From JBEIJQ01 sp040380145 (GTDB taxonomy: Bacteria > Bacteroidota > Bacteroidia > Chitinophagales > Saprospiraceae), in NCBI GenBank assembly GCA_040380145.1, contig JBEIJQ010000086.1:1-13324 (forward strand): a DNA stretch of 13,324 bases, written 5' to 3'. Below, in pieces: positions 1 through 6,790 of this stretch (positions are counted from its first letter, which is position 1; the number at the start of each line of letters is the position of its first letter). The position numbers and the translations under genes were made by a program. Under the pieces are notes generated by a model. The model worked only from the letters and a program-made list of their open reading frames with translations, searched no databases and had not been told where the DNA came from.

Positions 1-2
1 AC

Positions 3-500
3 CTGCTGCTCGGCTCGCGCACCGGCATGTACATTTACCGGCAGGAAAACGTCGGGGGGCAGCCTTTTCCCATTTCCCAGGTTTCCGTGACCGACCATTT
101 TTACAGTTGCGACCCTGTGGTGGCGCAAAACGGCTACGCATACGTGACCTTGCGGATGGACGGCCCGTGCGGATGGCAAAACAGTTTGCTGCAGGTATAT
201 GCACTCGGCGACATGACGGATCCGGACCTGGTCCATGAATCCTTGGTAGAAACACCTTACGGCCTTGGGGTGGACGGCAACCTGTTGTTTGTGTGCAACG
301 GTTCGTACGGATTGACCATGTACGACATCACCGATCCGTACCAGCCGGTCTTTTCCCAGCGTTTGGACGGCTTCTTCGCCCAAGACGTGATTCCGTTGGA
401 CGGGCTGTTGCTGGTTGTTTCCAACGACAATGTGTACCAATTCGATTACTCGGACACCAGCCAGATCTCGTTGGTGTCGGCCATACCCATCGGTTTATGA
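3..500 (+). CDS. LVIVD repeat-containing protein, C-terminal part (5' end outside the window)
   Basis: The frame is open from the left edge, so the true start lies upstream; the ATG at 27 is probably an internal Met. The roughly 165 visible residues carry beta-propeller-like repeats of the LVIVD type: a phrase such as GVDGNLLFVCNGSYGL followed by the turn YDITDPYQPV, then a second unit ending in DGLLLVVSNDNVYQF. An earlier partial unit, YALGDMTDPDLV, has the same 'DxTDP' turn. LVIVD proteins in Bacteroidota are usually exported surface proteins; the signal peptide would lie outside the window. No enzyme motif is visible. The stop codon overlaps the start of the downstream barrel-like gene (ATGA), suggesting translational coupling and one operon. 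The family call is fairly secure, the role is unknown. Confidence 0.8.
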   Translation: MLLGSRTGMYIYRQENVGGQPFPISQVSVTDHFYSCDPVVAQNGYAYVTLRMDGPCGWQNSLLQVYALGDMTDPDLVHESLVETPYGLGVDGNLLFVCNGSYGLTMYDITDPYQPVFSQRLDGFFAQDVIPLDGLLLVVSNDNVYQFDYSDTSQISLVSAIPIGL

Positions 501-1249
501 TGCTGCGCGCCCGATTTTTTCTTGCGGCCCTGTGCGGGTTGTTGTGGGGCTCTTTGGCGGGGCAGGAAGCGCCGGCGGCAGCTGACAGTACAACGGCGGC
601 AAAGACCGTTCCCGGCTTTGCCCCGGCGGGCACGGTGGTGAAATTGTCCGTGGCCAGTTTGTTTTCCGTGCCGCCCGGTCTGCAGTTTGGGGCGGAGTAT
701 TTCGTCGCGCCGCGCTTATCGCTGTATTCGGAGGCCGGATATCTTTTTTCCAACTGGTTCGGCTTATACGATCGGATGCTATTGGACAAGGGCCGGCTCA
801 ACGGTACGAGGCTCCGGCAGCAGTTTCGCTGGTATTACGCGGCATTGCCCGGGCGTTATGCGAGGGGGGAGAAATCGGCATTTTTTGCCGGAGTGGACGT
901 GTTTTACAAGTTCACCGACCATCGCCGCTTGGAGTGGAGGGACGCGATGGGCGGATCCTATCAGGAGCGGTTGGAGATCCAGCGCATCCAGCACGTGTTG
1001 GGGGCCCATTTGATCTACGGCTACCAAAAGTTCTTTCCCTCGGGATTTTCGTTTGAGCTCAGCGGCGGGCTGGGGATGAAGTTCAACCACTACACCTATT
1101 CGGATTGGCCGGACGGCACGCCTTTTTCGACGGAGTTCACGGAATGGCTCTCGCCCGTGAAATTCACCCCCGGGATCTGGAACCCCGCTCCGAGCCTATA
1201 TCTGGGCATCAAAGTCGGGTATTGTTTTGGCCGCCGCGCCGCTTGGTAA
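497..1249 (+). CDS. Predicted outer-membrane beta-barrel protein (hypothetical)
   Basis: This encodes 250 residues from the ATG at 497, which overlaps the upstream stop as ATGA; an ATG at 500 is an equally good in-frame start. Longer in-frame readings lie inside the upstream gene and are rejected. The N-terminus MMLRARFFLAALCGLLWGS is a typical signal peptide with likely cleavage near LAGQ. The mature part alternates hydrophobic and polar residues with aromatic girdle-like strands (GLQFGAEYFV, LSLYSEAGYLF, FFAGVDVFYKF, LGAHLIYGYQKFF, FSFELSGGLGMKF, SLYLGIKVGYCF), as in small outer-membrane barrels of the DUF3575/OmpA-barrel kind. The last strand ends close to the C-terminus. The partner of the coupled LVIVD protein may be this barrel, but that is inference. 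No specific family is recognised with certainty. Confidence 0.75.
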   Translation: MMLRARFFLAALCGLLWGSLAGQEAPAAADSTTAAKTVPGFAPAGTVVKLSVASLFSVPPGLQFGAEYFVAPRLSLYSEAGYLFSNWFGLYDRMLLDKGRLNGTRLRQQFRWYYAALPGRYARGEKSAFFAGVDVFYKFTDHRRLEWRDAMGGSYQERLEIQRIQHVLGAHLIYGYQKFFPSGFSFELSGGLGMKFNHYTYSDWPDGTPFSTEFTEWLSPVKFTPGIWNPAPSLYLGIKVGYCFGRRAAW

Positions 1250-1255
1250 GCCCGA

Positions 1256-2416
1256 TCATTTCCTGCCCTTCCAGCGCGCCCGGACGGACAGGGCCGACAA
1301 GGTGCCCACCACCAGTATGTAGGCCCAGTGGGCCGCTGATGCGTACAGGAACATCCCGGGGCGCATCAGTTCGGGCCGCCCGAAAAAGCGGGCCAACGGC
1401 GACAGCCAGCGGTGGTCGGCGATTCCTTTGACGGTGATTTGGGCGATCGCCGCGCCGAAGAAAAAGAGCGCTGGCGGGGAGCCGATGTACGCCAATCCGG
1501 CGGCGGCGTTGGCGGCGATGCTCCAGCACAGCAACCATACGATGCCCAGTACCGCGGAAAGGCGTTTTTCCGGAAAATGGCGCGACTTGCCGCCCCAGCG
1601 GATCCGTTGCCGGACGAATCCCCGCAGGCTCGTTTCCGGACGGGTGAGCACGGTGGCCCGCGCGTTTTTCAGAAAAAGCAGTTTTTCGGGAAAAACCTGT
1701 GCCATGCGTTGGGCCAGGAACATATCGTCGCCGGAGGGCAGGTGGCGGTTGCCCTCGAATCCGCCCACGGCAAAAAAGGCCTCCCGCGTGTAGGCGAGGT
1801 TGGCTCCGTTGGCCATGCGCCACCAACGGCGGTGCAGGCCCGCGGCGGCCAAACCGACCATCCCGAAAAAATCCAAGGTCTGAAAGCGCTCGAAGGCCGT
1901 TTTCTCGCCGTGAAAGGCCACGGGGCCGGCGATCAGCACGGCTCCGGTCTGCTCGTGGGCTTCCGCCAACAGCCGGATCCAGCCCGACGGCACCGTGCAA
2001 TCGGCGTCGGTGCAGGCCAACAGGTTTCCCCGGGCTTGTTCGGCACCGGCTTCGATGGCCGCCTTTTTTCCTTGCCGCCCCTCGGGAAGCACCACGAGCC
2101 GAAGCGGAAAGCCGGGATGAGCGGCTTGGAAAGTCCGCACCACCTCCGCTGTGCCGTCGCGGGAGTGGTCGTCCACCACCAGCACCTCCAGCGGGAGATG
2201 GTCTTGCGCGCAGAGCGATTCCAACAATGCGGGCAGACGGGCCGCTTCGTCGCGGGCGGGCACCAGCACCGACACCGTCACATGGGGCGCTGTCGCCTGG
2301 CTGGGCAAGACTTCGGGCTGTTGCGCCCAAGCGCGGGCACAGGCCCACAACAGCGCGGCATAGCCCATGGACAAGGCGCCGCTCAGGGCCAGCCAAACGA
2401 TCGTGAGGGCCGACAA
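1256..2416 (-). CDS. Membrane-bound glycosyltransferase family 2
   Basis: This is a processive-type GT2 that would transfer a sugar from a nucleotide donor to a lipid or polysaccharide acceptor at the inner face of the inner membrane. Read from the TTG at 2416 (386 residues), an N-terminal membrane segment covers about 4-30. The GT-A domain then shows VSVLVPARDE (48-57), VVDDHSRDGT (80-89), the metal-binding DAD (137-139), GANLAY, SGDDMF (228-233) and the QRIRW motif (270-274). Two or three membrane segments follow. The start is uncertain: TTG 2416 keeps the whole first membrane helix and lies 7 nt after the upstream stop, ATG 2368 would cut that helix, and GTG 2500 would overlap the upstream gene. 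Acceptor and product cannot be read from the sequence. It converges with the barrel gene, leaving a 6-bp gap. Confidence 0.88.
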   Translation of the reverse strand: MSALTIVWLALSGALSMGYAALLWACARAWAQQPEVLPSQATAPHVTVSVLVPARDEAARLPALLESLCAQDHLPLEVLVVDDHSRDGTAEVVRTFQAAHPGFPLRLVVLPEGRQGKKAAIEAGAEQARGNLLACTDADCTVPSGWIRLLAEAHEQTGAVLIAGPVAFHGEKTAFERFQTLDFFGMVGLAAAGLHRRWWRMANGANLAYTREAFFAVGGFEGNRHLPSGDDMFLAQRMAQVFPEKLLFLKNARATVLTRPETSLRGFVRQRIRWGGKSRHFPEKRLSAVLGIVWLLCWSIAANAAAGLAYIGSPPALFFFGAAIAQITVKGIADHRWLSPLARFFGRPELMRPGMFLYASAAHWAYILVVGTLSALSVRARWKGRK

Positions 2417-2423
2417 AAACGGT

Positions 2424-3131
2424 TTATTTGAAGTCTTTAAGGGTTTTTTCCGCCTCTTTGACCTTTTGCTCCTGCTGCTCGATCTCGGTTTGTTTGGCAC
2501 CGCGCGCGCGGTTGTTGTTATCGATCTTGCCCTTGTTGGCCTCGATCTGTCTTTCCGCCTCGGCGATTTTTTTCTTGTAGCCCTCGATGTCTTTGGCCAA
2601 GCCCTCGTTGTCTTTTTCGAGCCCGTTCTTTTCTTTTTCGAGGTCTTTGAGCTGACCGTGGAGTTCTTCGGCCTTTTTCTTTTCCGCCTTTACCAATTCC
2701 TGTTGTTGGTGGCGGGCCACCTCGCGGGAATAGCGGTACAGCACGTTTTGTCCGGAGGCGAAGGCCGGACCGTGGTCGCGGGAATTGAGGTAGGCGCCTC
2801 CGAGGTTGAACCACACGGACAGCAGCACGTTGGGGCCGACCTGCCGAAAGGAGGCGTATAGGTCTATCGTATTGTTGCCGTTGACATCCTTGATCACTGC
2901 GTTGTCGGTGAACACCTCGCCCGTTTTCTTGTCGTACTTGGTCTTGCCGTCGAAGTCCTTGACGAACTTTTCCCAGATGTCGCGGGCCGTTTCGGCATCG
3001 GTGGCGGGGATGTCCAACACCAAGCAATCATTGGAGCCGAGACTCATGGGCGCGTTCTGTTCGCGGACCTGCGCCCACGAGAGAGAGGTGCAGGTCAACA
3101 GACAGCACAGGAAGAGGATATTTTTTTTCAT
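2424..3131 (-). CDS. Secreted coiled-coil protein of unknown function
   Basis: The product has 235 residues. Starting at the ATG at 3131 gives a classic signal peptide (MKKNILFLCCLLTCTSLSWA, cut near residue 20); the longer reading to 3260 has no such start and crosses the promoter region. Residues about 22-135 form a compact domain beginning LVLDIPATDAETARDIW, with FDGKTKYDKKTG and DLYASFRQVGPNVLLSVWF. Residues about 136-235 are a long Lys/Glu/Gln-rich coiled coil (KKKAEELHGQLKDLEKEKNG and onward), including an Asn-rich break NNNRARGAKQ. A periplasmic or outer-membrane-attached structural role is plausible but is inference. It lies just upstream of the GT2 gene on the same strand (7 nt from the preferred GT2 start), so they probably share a transcript. 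No named family recognised. Confidence 0.8.
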   Translation of the reverse strand: MKKNILFLCCLLTCTSLSWAQVREQNAPMSLGSNDCLVLDIPATDAETARDIWEKFVKDFDGKTKYDKKTGEVFTDNAVIKDVNGNNTIDLYASFRQVGPNVLLSVWFNLGGAYLNSRDHGPAFASGQNVLYRYSREVARHQQQELVKAEKKKAEELHGQLKDLEKEKNGLEKDNEGLAKDIEGYKKKIAEAERQIEANKGKIDNNNRARGAKQTEIEQQEQKVKEAEKTLKDFK

Positions 3132-3140
3132 AAAAACAGT

Positions 3141-3173
3141 TTTGGACAAAAATAATGAAATATGGTTACTTTG
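3141..3173 (+). promoter_or_regulatory. Putative promoter of the M15 peptidase operon
   Basis: TTTG at 3141-3144 is followed after 21 bp by TTACTTTG at 3166-3173, which matches TAnnTTTG at all but one fixed position. The spacing suits a -33/-7 pair of the Bacteroidota sigma-ABfr type, and the ATG of the M15 gene is 32 bp downstream. It overlaps the opposing promoter of the minus-strand operon. Confidence 0.4.
3147..3154 (-). promoter_or_regulatory. Bacteroidota-type -7 element for the coiled-coil/GT2 operon
   Basis: On the minus strand this reads TATTTTTG, a full match to TAnnTTTG, and lies 15 bp before the ATG at 3131. A start site near 3140 would give a very short leader. No clear TTTG-like -33 element is visible at the usual distance, so this rests on the -7 match and position only. 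Confidence 0.45.
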
Positions 3174-3204
3174 GGATCGTTTATCCACGAAAACACCGCC
3201 CTTG

Positions 3205-4026
3205 ATGTTGATATCGCTGTTCAAAAGCGGAAGTTTGGCCCTGCTGCTGTCGGGCATCATTGCCCTGTTTGGCGACTGGGGACAAGTTTCCCATGCCGAT
3301 CTCGTGCTGCAGCGCCATCCCGGTAGCGACTCGCTTTGTCCGCTGGAGCGCTTGGTGTTGGCCTACCCGGAGCATCTGGCCGGTTTCGAAGAGAATGTGC
3401 TGATCTGGAAAGACAGCACCCGGATGATCTTCGACGACAGCATCCCGGTGAAGGATTGGTACACCTTGAACAACTTCCCCGACTTGGAGGACCAGTTCCG
3501 TTTTCCCTATATGCGGGGCATGGAGTTCGATACGCCGTCGTTCCGGTTCAGTCCGGGCACCATCCGGTACGAGCCTTTTTTCAAAAAAATGTACGGAGGC
3601 GACAAAGATGCCGTAGAAAAAAACCTGGCTTCCGTCGTTTGGCTGCCGAACACCGCCCAAAAAAACCTCAAAGTGACCACGGTGAACGACCTCCACTTGC
3701 GCGTGCAGGCCATTTCGGACGAATTGGAGGCCCGGCCCGCCCTGCGGAAATTTTTCGACAACCCGGCCGGCGTGTACAACTGGCGGGTGATCAAAGGAAC
3801 GACACAGCTCAGCATGCACAGTTTCGGCATCGCGTTCGATATCAACGCCAAGCAAGCGCATTTTTGGCGCTGGGAGGATTACCCCAACGATTCGAACTTG
3901 GTGTACAAAAACAAGATTCCGCTGGAAATCGTGGAGGTTTTCGAAAAATACGGTTTCATTTGGGGCGGAAAATGGTACCGGTACGATACCATGCACTTCG
4001 AATACCGCCCTGAATTCCTGTTGTAG
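3205..4026 (+). CDS. M15-family (M15C-like) peptidoglycan peptidase, D-Ala-D-Ala carboxypeptidase/L,D-endopeptidase type
   Basis: The product has 273 residues, with the start at the ATG at 3205 just before the hydrophobic N-terminal segment (about residues 10-21) that should act as a signal peptide or membrane anchor. The catalytic domain is C-terminal. SMHSFGIAFDIN carries two zinc ligands, His205 and Asp212, and YDTMHFEYRPE carries the third, His264, with Asp261 close by; WGGKWYRYD is the usual lead-in. This is the HxxGxAxD...H layout of M15 peptidases, which are zinc enzymes that cut peptidoglycan stem peptides in the periplasm. The N-terminal 150 residues (LVLAYPEHLAGF, FPYMRGMEF and so on) are an extension also seen in M15C proteins of this phylum. 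It is followed 3 bp later by a small membrane-protein gene, probably in the same operon. Exact bond specificity is not readable. Confidence 0.88.
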   Translation: MLISLFKSGSLALLLSGIIALFGDWGQVSHADLVLQRHPGSDSLCPLERLVLAYPEHLAGFEENVLIWKDSTRMIFDDSIPVKDWYTLNNFPDLEDQFRFPYMRGMEFDTPSFRFSPGTIRYEPFFKKMYGGDKDAVEKNLASVVWLPNTAQKNLKVTTVNDLHLRVQAISDELEARPALRKFFDNPAGVYNWRVIKGTTQLSMHSFGIAFDINAKQAHFWRWEDYPNDSNLVYKNKIPLEIVEVFEKYGFIWGGKWYRYDTMHFEYRPEFLL

Positions 4027-4029
4027 CCG

Positions 4030-4596
4030 ATGTTTTCCTTTCCCGATCGTTCGTTTTTCCGCCGCCGCTCCTTTTGGATGGGGGCGGCCGTTGCGTTGTT
4101 GGGCCTCGCTGCCGCCATTGGGCTGTACCGCTGGGCCTCCGGCCCCCAGCGAGACACCGCCCGTCGGTTGTATGCGCTGAAATCCCTGGACCTGTCTCCG
4201 GTGGACACGGCTTTTCCGCTGGCGATCATGGCCCCGGAAAACGCGGTGGCCGGCCCCTCCGAAGACGGGTTTTCGCCGGTGCCCGAGCTGTGCGTGCGCG
4301 ATTCGGCCGCCGGTTTCGGGGTGCGCATCTCGCGGAACGAATTTTTCGGCGTGACGCTCGACGAAGTGATCGAGGCCGAAAAAGAACGCCTCTCGGACCA
4401 ATATCCAGCGCCGCGTTTCCTCCGCGAAGAACCGCAGGGATTTGTGTACGAACAGGTGTGGGGCGACCGGGCGGTGTACGACTTCCTGTATGTGGCGCGG
4501 CGCGGCGACCGTTATTTTTATTTCCAAGTGGCCGGCCTCGGGCCCTATTCCCGAGAGCAGGTGGAGGCCATGTACGAATGTGTGGACGGCCTTTGA
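4030..4596 (+). CDS. Single-span membrane protein of unknown function
   Basis: The 188-residue product begins at an ATG 3 bp after the stop of the M15 peptidase, so the two are almost certainly co-transcribed. A basic stretch (RSFFRRRSFW) is followed by one membrane helix at about residues 17-34 (GAAVALLGLAAAIGLYRWAS). The remaining 150 residues look like a small soluble alpha/beta domain, with acidic helices (VTLDEVIEAEKERLSDQ) and a strand-rich end (GDRAVYDFLYVARRGDRYFY). The basic N-terminus suggests the helix is N-in with the domain in the periplasm, which would place it near the M15 enzyme. I recognise no family, catalytic motif or lipobox. Confidence 0.7.
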   Translation: MFSFPDRSFFRRRSFWMGAAVALLGLAAAIGLYRWASGPQRDTARRLYALKSLDLSPVDTAFPLAIMAPENAVAGPSEDGFSPVPELCVRDSAAGFGVRISRNEFFGVTLDEVIEAEKERLSDQYPAPRFLREEPQGFVYEQVWGDRAVYDFLYVARRGDRYFYFQVAGLGPYSREQVEAMYECVDGL

Positions 4597-4640
4597 GCCG
4601 GATTCAAGGCCCATGGATTTTTCGCTGGGTCTTTTTTTGA

Positions 4641-4689
4641 GAAAAAATTTCCGCGCTTTTTTTGCGCGCTCCGCGCTAAATTTTTTTTC
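4641..4689. terminator. AT-flanked inverted repeat, probable terminator
   Basis: Arms GAAAAAATTT (4641-4650) and AAATTTTTT (4678-4686) are complementary. They enclose a GC hairpin, CGCGC at 4652-4656 pairing with GCGCG at 4664-4668, and the second arm runs on into a T tract. It sits 44 bp after the upstream operon and could end transcription in either direction. The rest of the gap to 4757 is very AT-rich; a weak -7-like TATCTTTC lies at 4697-4704 ahead of the EVE gene. Confidence 0.45.
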
Positions 4690-4757
4690 TAAAAAATATC
4701 TTTCTGAAAATCATTTTTTTAAATAAAAAAAATTCATTCGAGTTCAAGTTCATCGAC

Positions 4758-5168
4758 ATGGCAAACCACTGGCTCATCAAATCCGAACCCTTTGTTTTTT
4801 CGTATGCGGATCTCCTGCGCGACGGGCGGGCCACTTGGGACGGCGTGCGCAACTATCAGGCGCGCAATAATTTGCGCGCGATGGCTGTGGGCGACCTGTG
4901 CTTGTTTTACCACAGCAACGAAGGCTTGGCGGTAGTGGGCGTGGCGAGGGTGGTTCGGCCGCATTTCCCCGATCCGACGGCCGAATCCGGCGATTGGAGC
5001 GCCGTGGAAGTGGAGCCTTTCAAGGCACTCGATCGCCCGATCACCCTTGCCGAAATCAAACGGACGCCAGCGTTGCAGGACATCGGCCTCGTGCGCAACC
5101 CGCGCCTTTCGGTGATGCCCCTTTCCGAGGACGAGTTCCGTGCCGTTTTGGCCATGGGCGCTCCCTGA
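4758..5168 (+). CDS. EVE domain-containing protein (THYN1-like)
   Basis: The complete 136-residue product is one EVE domain. The N-terminal WLIKSEP, followed by FSYADLLRDG, WDGVRNYQARNNLR, MAVGDLCLFYHS, VVGVARVVR and the late DIGLVRNPRLSVMPLSE, is the family's signature order. EVE domains belong to the PUA-like fold and are related to YTH domains; characterised members bind modified bases in DNA or RNA, probably through the aromatic pocket that includes the first Trp and the WDGVRN segment. Bacterial stand-alone copies like this are usually of unknown physiological role, and nothing in the neighbourhood (peptidase operon upstream, convergent flippase downstream) points to restriction or defence. 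The start is the only Met before the conserved WLIKSEP and fits the usual length. Confidence 0.92.
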   Translation: MANHWLIKSEPFVFSYADLLRDGRATWDGVRNYQARNNLRAMAVGDLCLFYHSNEGLAVVGVARVVRPHFPDPTAESGDWSAVEVEPFKALDRPITLAEIKRTPALQDIGLVRNPRLSVMPLSEDEFRAVLAMGAP

Positions 5169-5193
5169 TGTTTTTTCGGCGGCTCCGATCGAA

Positions 5194-6663
5194 TCACATT
5201 GATCCGGGGCGGAACCGGTTCATCCAAGACAGGGCCACCGTGCCCGTGAGCAAGGCCAAAACGCCCGATCCGGCCAGTGCCGCGAAAAACAAGGGCCATG
5301 AAGCACCCAGTTGAACGGCCCCGAAAAACAGTCCGGCGGATCCGCCGGCACAGGCGGCCAAACGCGCCCAATAGCCCACCGGCAAACGCAGCCCCATCAG
5401 CCGGACGCCGAAAAAGAGGTGTGCCGCCCCCGACAGCGTCTGAGTGCACAGGGCGGCCACGGCCGCGCCCAAGGCCAAATGCTCGGGCACCAACCACCAA
5501 TTGAGCAACACGTTGAGCAACAGGGCACACAGCGCGATCCCGTTCAACGTGCGCAGGTGGTTGCCCGCTCCCAGCAAGCTCCCGAAGATGTACACCGCCG
5601 ACACGTTGCCGAAGGCCAACAGCAACAGGCCCAGTACGAGGGCGTCGTGCGGCCCGTGGCCGGTACCTTCGTAGAGCAGCCCGTACAGTTGCTCCCGATA
5701 GAAAAAACAGGCGATGCCCGCCGTAGTTGAAAATGCCCACAACAGCCCGAAACTTTGTCGTACGAGCGTTTCCGTGCGCTCGTTCTGCTGCAACAGCCGT
5801 GCGAACATCGGCGCGACCAGGTGGCCGAATAGCAGGGCAAAGTTTTGTAGCGCGTCGAACAACCGGAACCCCCGCGCATACACATCGGCTTCGCGGGCGC
5901 CGATCCCTTCCGGCAGCAGGCGCTCCAAAAAAATACTGTCCATCCGGCCGTACAGCGTCATCAGCAGCACGAGCAGCGCGAACGGCAGGCTGTCCCGGAA
6001 AATTTGCACCACCTCCCGACGATCGATGCGCGATCCCTGGCTTTCACCGACCGATTCTTGGCGGTGCGCCAGCAGTGCCACGACCGCTCCGCAGGCAGCA
6101 GAGGCCACGGCGTACGCAAGGGCCTGGGCCCACGCAAACCGTTCGACGGTGAGCGAGCCGCCCCCGATAAGGGCTGCCCCCAGGCCGATCATCAGCAGCC
6201 GGTCTAACACCGAAAACAGGCCGTCCAACCGAAATCGGTGCAGTCCGCCGAGGTTCGAACGGAAGTACAAAAGCAGCGAGAGGAACACCTGCATGGCAGC
6301 CAAGGGCACCAGCAACCGCAGCGCCTCCGGGCCATACCCCATCGACCAAGCCCCCGCGAAGAGCAGGAGGAGATACACGATCACCAGCAGCATTTTGGCC
6401 GCCAAAAAGTTGGGCAAAAAATTGCCGAGACGCTCGGGCTCCCGGGCGACTGCCCGCCGATTGTAATCGGTCAGCCCGAGGTCGAGGAGCATGTAAAAGA
6501 GATACGAAAAATTGAACAGCGCGAAATACAGCCCGTAGGATCCTCCGCCGCCGTCCTCCGCCAGCAGCACCTGCACTTTTCGGTCCACCCCGAAGACGTA
6601 CAGCGGCTTCACCAACAGGTTGATGAGCACGAGAAAGATCAAATTAGCGTAAAATGCGGGCAT
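5194..6663 (-). CDS. Oligosaccharide/lipopolysaccharide flippase (Wzx-like, MOP superfamily)
   Basis: The 489-residue integral membrane protein has about 12-14 predicted helices and starts at the ATG at 6663, immediately before the first one (FYANLIFLVLINLLVKPLYV). The longer reading to 6864 would run through the divergent promoter region into the symporter gene and is rejected. Family marks include FGVDRKVQ, the YGLYFALFNFSYLFYMLLDL segment with the LGLTDYNRR loop, and the mid-protein LYGRMDSIFLERLLP seen in polysaccharide-biosynthesis flippases. Such proteins flip undecaprenyl-linked glycan units across the inner membrane. No polymerase or sugar-modifying genes adjoin it; the only glycosyltransferase in the window is 2.8 kb away, so its substrate cannot be inferred. 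It converges with the EVE gene, leaving a 25-bp gap. Confidence 0.85.
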   Translation of the reverse strand: MPAFYANLIFLVLINLLVKPLYVFGVDRKVQVLLAEDGGGGSYGLYFALFNFSYLFYMLLDLGLTDYNRRAVAREPERLGNFLPNFLAAKMLLVIVYLLLLFAGAWSMGYGPEALRLLVPLAAMQVFLSLLLYFRSNLGGLHRFRLDGLFSVLDRLLMIGLGAALIGGGSLTVERFAWAQALAYAVASAACGAVVALLAHRQESVGESQGSRIDRREVVQIFRDSLPFALLVLLMTLYGRMDSIFLERLLPEGIGAREADVYARGFRLFDALQNFALLFGHLVAPMFARLLQQNERTETLVRQSFGLLWAFSTTAGIACFFYREQLYGLLYEGTGHGPHDALVLGLLLLAFGNVSAVYIFGSLLGAGNHLRTLNGIALCALLLNVLLNWWLVPEHLALGAAVAALCTQTLSGAAHLFFGVRLMGLRLPVGYWARLAACAGGSAGLFFGAVQLGASWPLFFAALAGSGVLALLTGTVALSWMNRFRPGSM

Positions 6664-6682
6664 CGGGGCGGGATGAGCACGG

Positions 6683-6690
6683 CGAAAATA
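6683..6690 (-). promoter_or_regulatory. Possible -7 element of the flippase gene
   Basis: The minus strand reads TATTTTCG, one mismatch from TAnnTTTG, 19 bp upstream of the flippase ATG. No matching -33 element is seen. The gap 6664-6790 is the divergent control region for the flippase and the symporter operon. Confidence 0.25.
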
Positions 6691-6759
6691 ACAATAAACC
6701 GTGATAGGCCGCCCCGGCCGTCGCAGCGGGCGCAACCGAGGGAAGTCCGTCCAAAATAT

Positions 6760-6767
6760 TACTTTTG
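6760..6767 (+). promoter_or_regulatory. Bacteroidota-type -7 element of the symporter/LutB operon
   Basis: TACTTTTG followed by C is a full match to the extended TAnnTTTGC consensus and lies 23 bp before the ATG at 6791, implying a leader of about 15-20 nt. No convincing TTTG is present at the -33 position, which would fit an activator-dependent or weak promoter. Confidence 0.55.
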
Positions 6768-6790
6768 CACAAACACCCAAAAACGGTCCC

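Noticed and set aside
1209..2396. Long Arg-rich frame overlapping the glycosyltransferase on the same strand
   Set aside because: Low-complexity Arg/Gly/Pro composition typical of a shifted frame in GC-rich DNA; the GT2 frame carries all family motifs.
2417..2500. GTG start for the glycosyltransferase at 2500, adding an Arg/Lys/Ser-rich N-terminus
   Set aside because: The added residues come from reading the 3' end of the coiled-coil gene in another frame; the basic run is what Lys/Glu/Gln codons of a coiled coil give when shifted. The membrane helix begins after 2416.
4758..5168. EVE protein as part of a restriction or defence island
   Set aside because: Neighbours are an M15 peptidase operon and a flippase; no restriction, methylase, helicase or nuclease gene is in the window.
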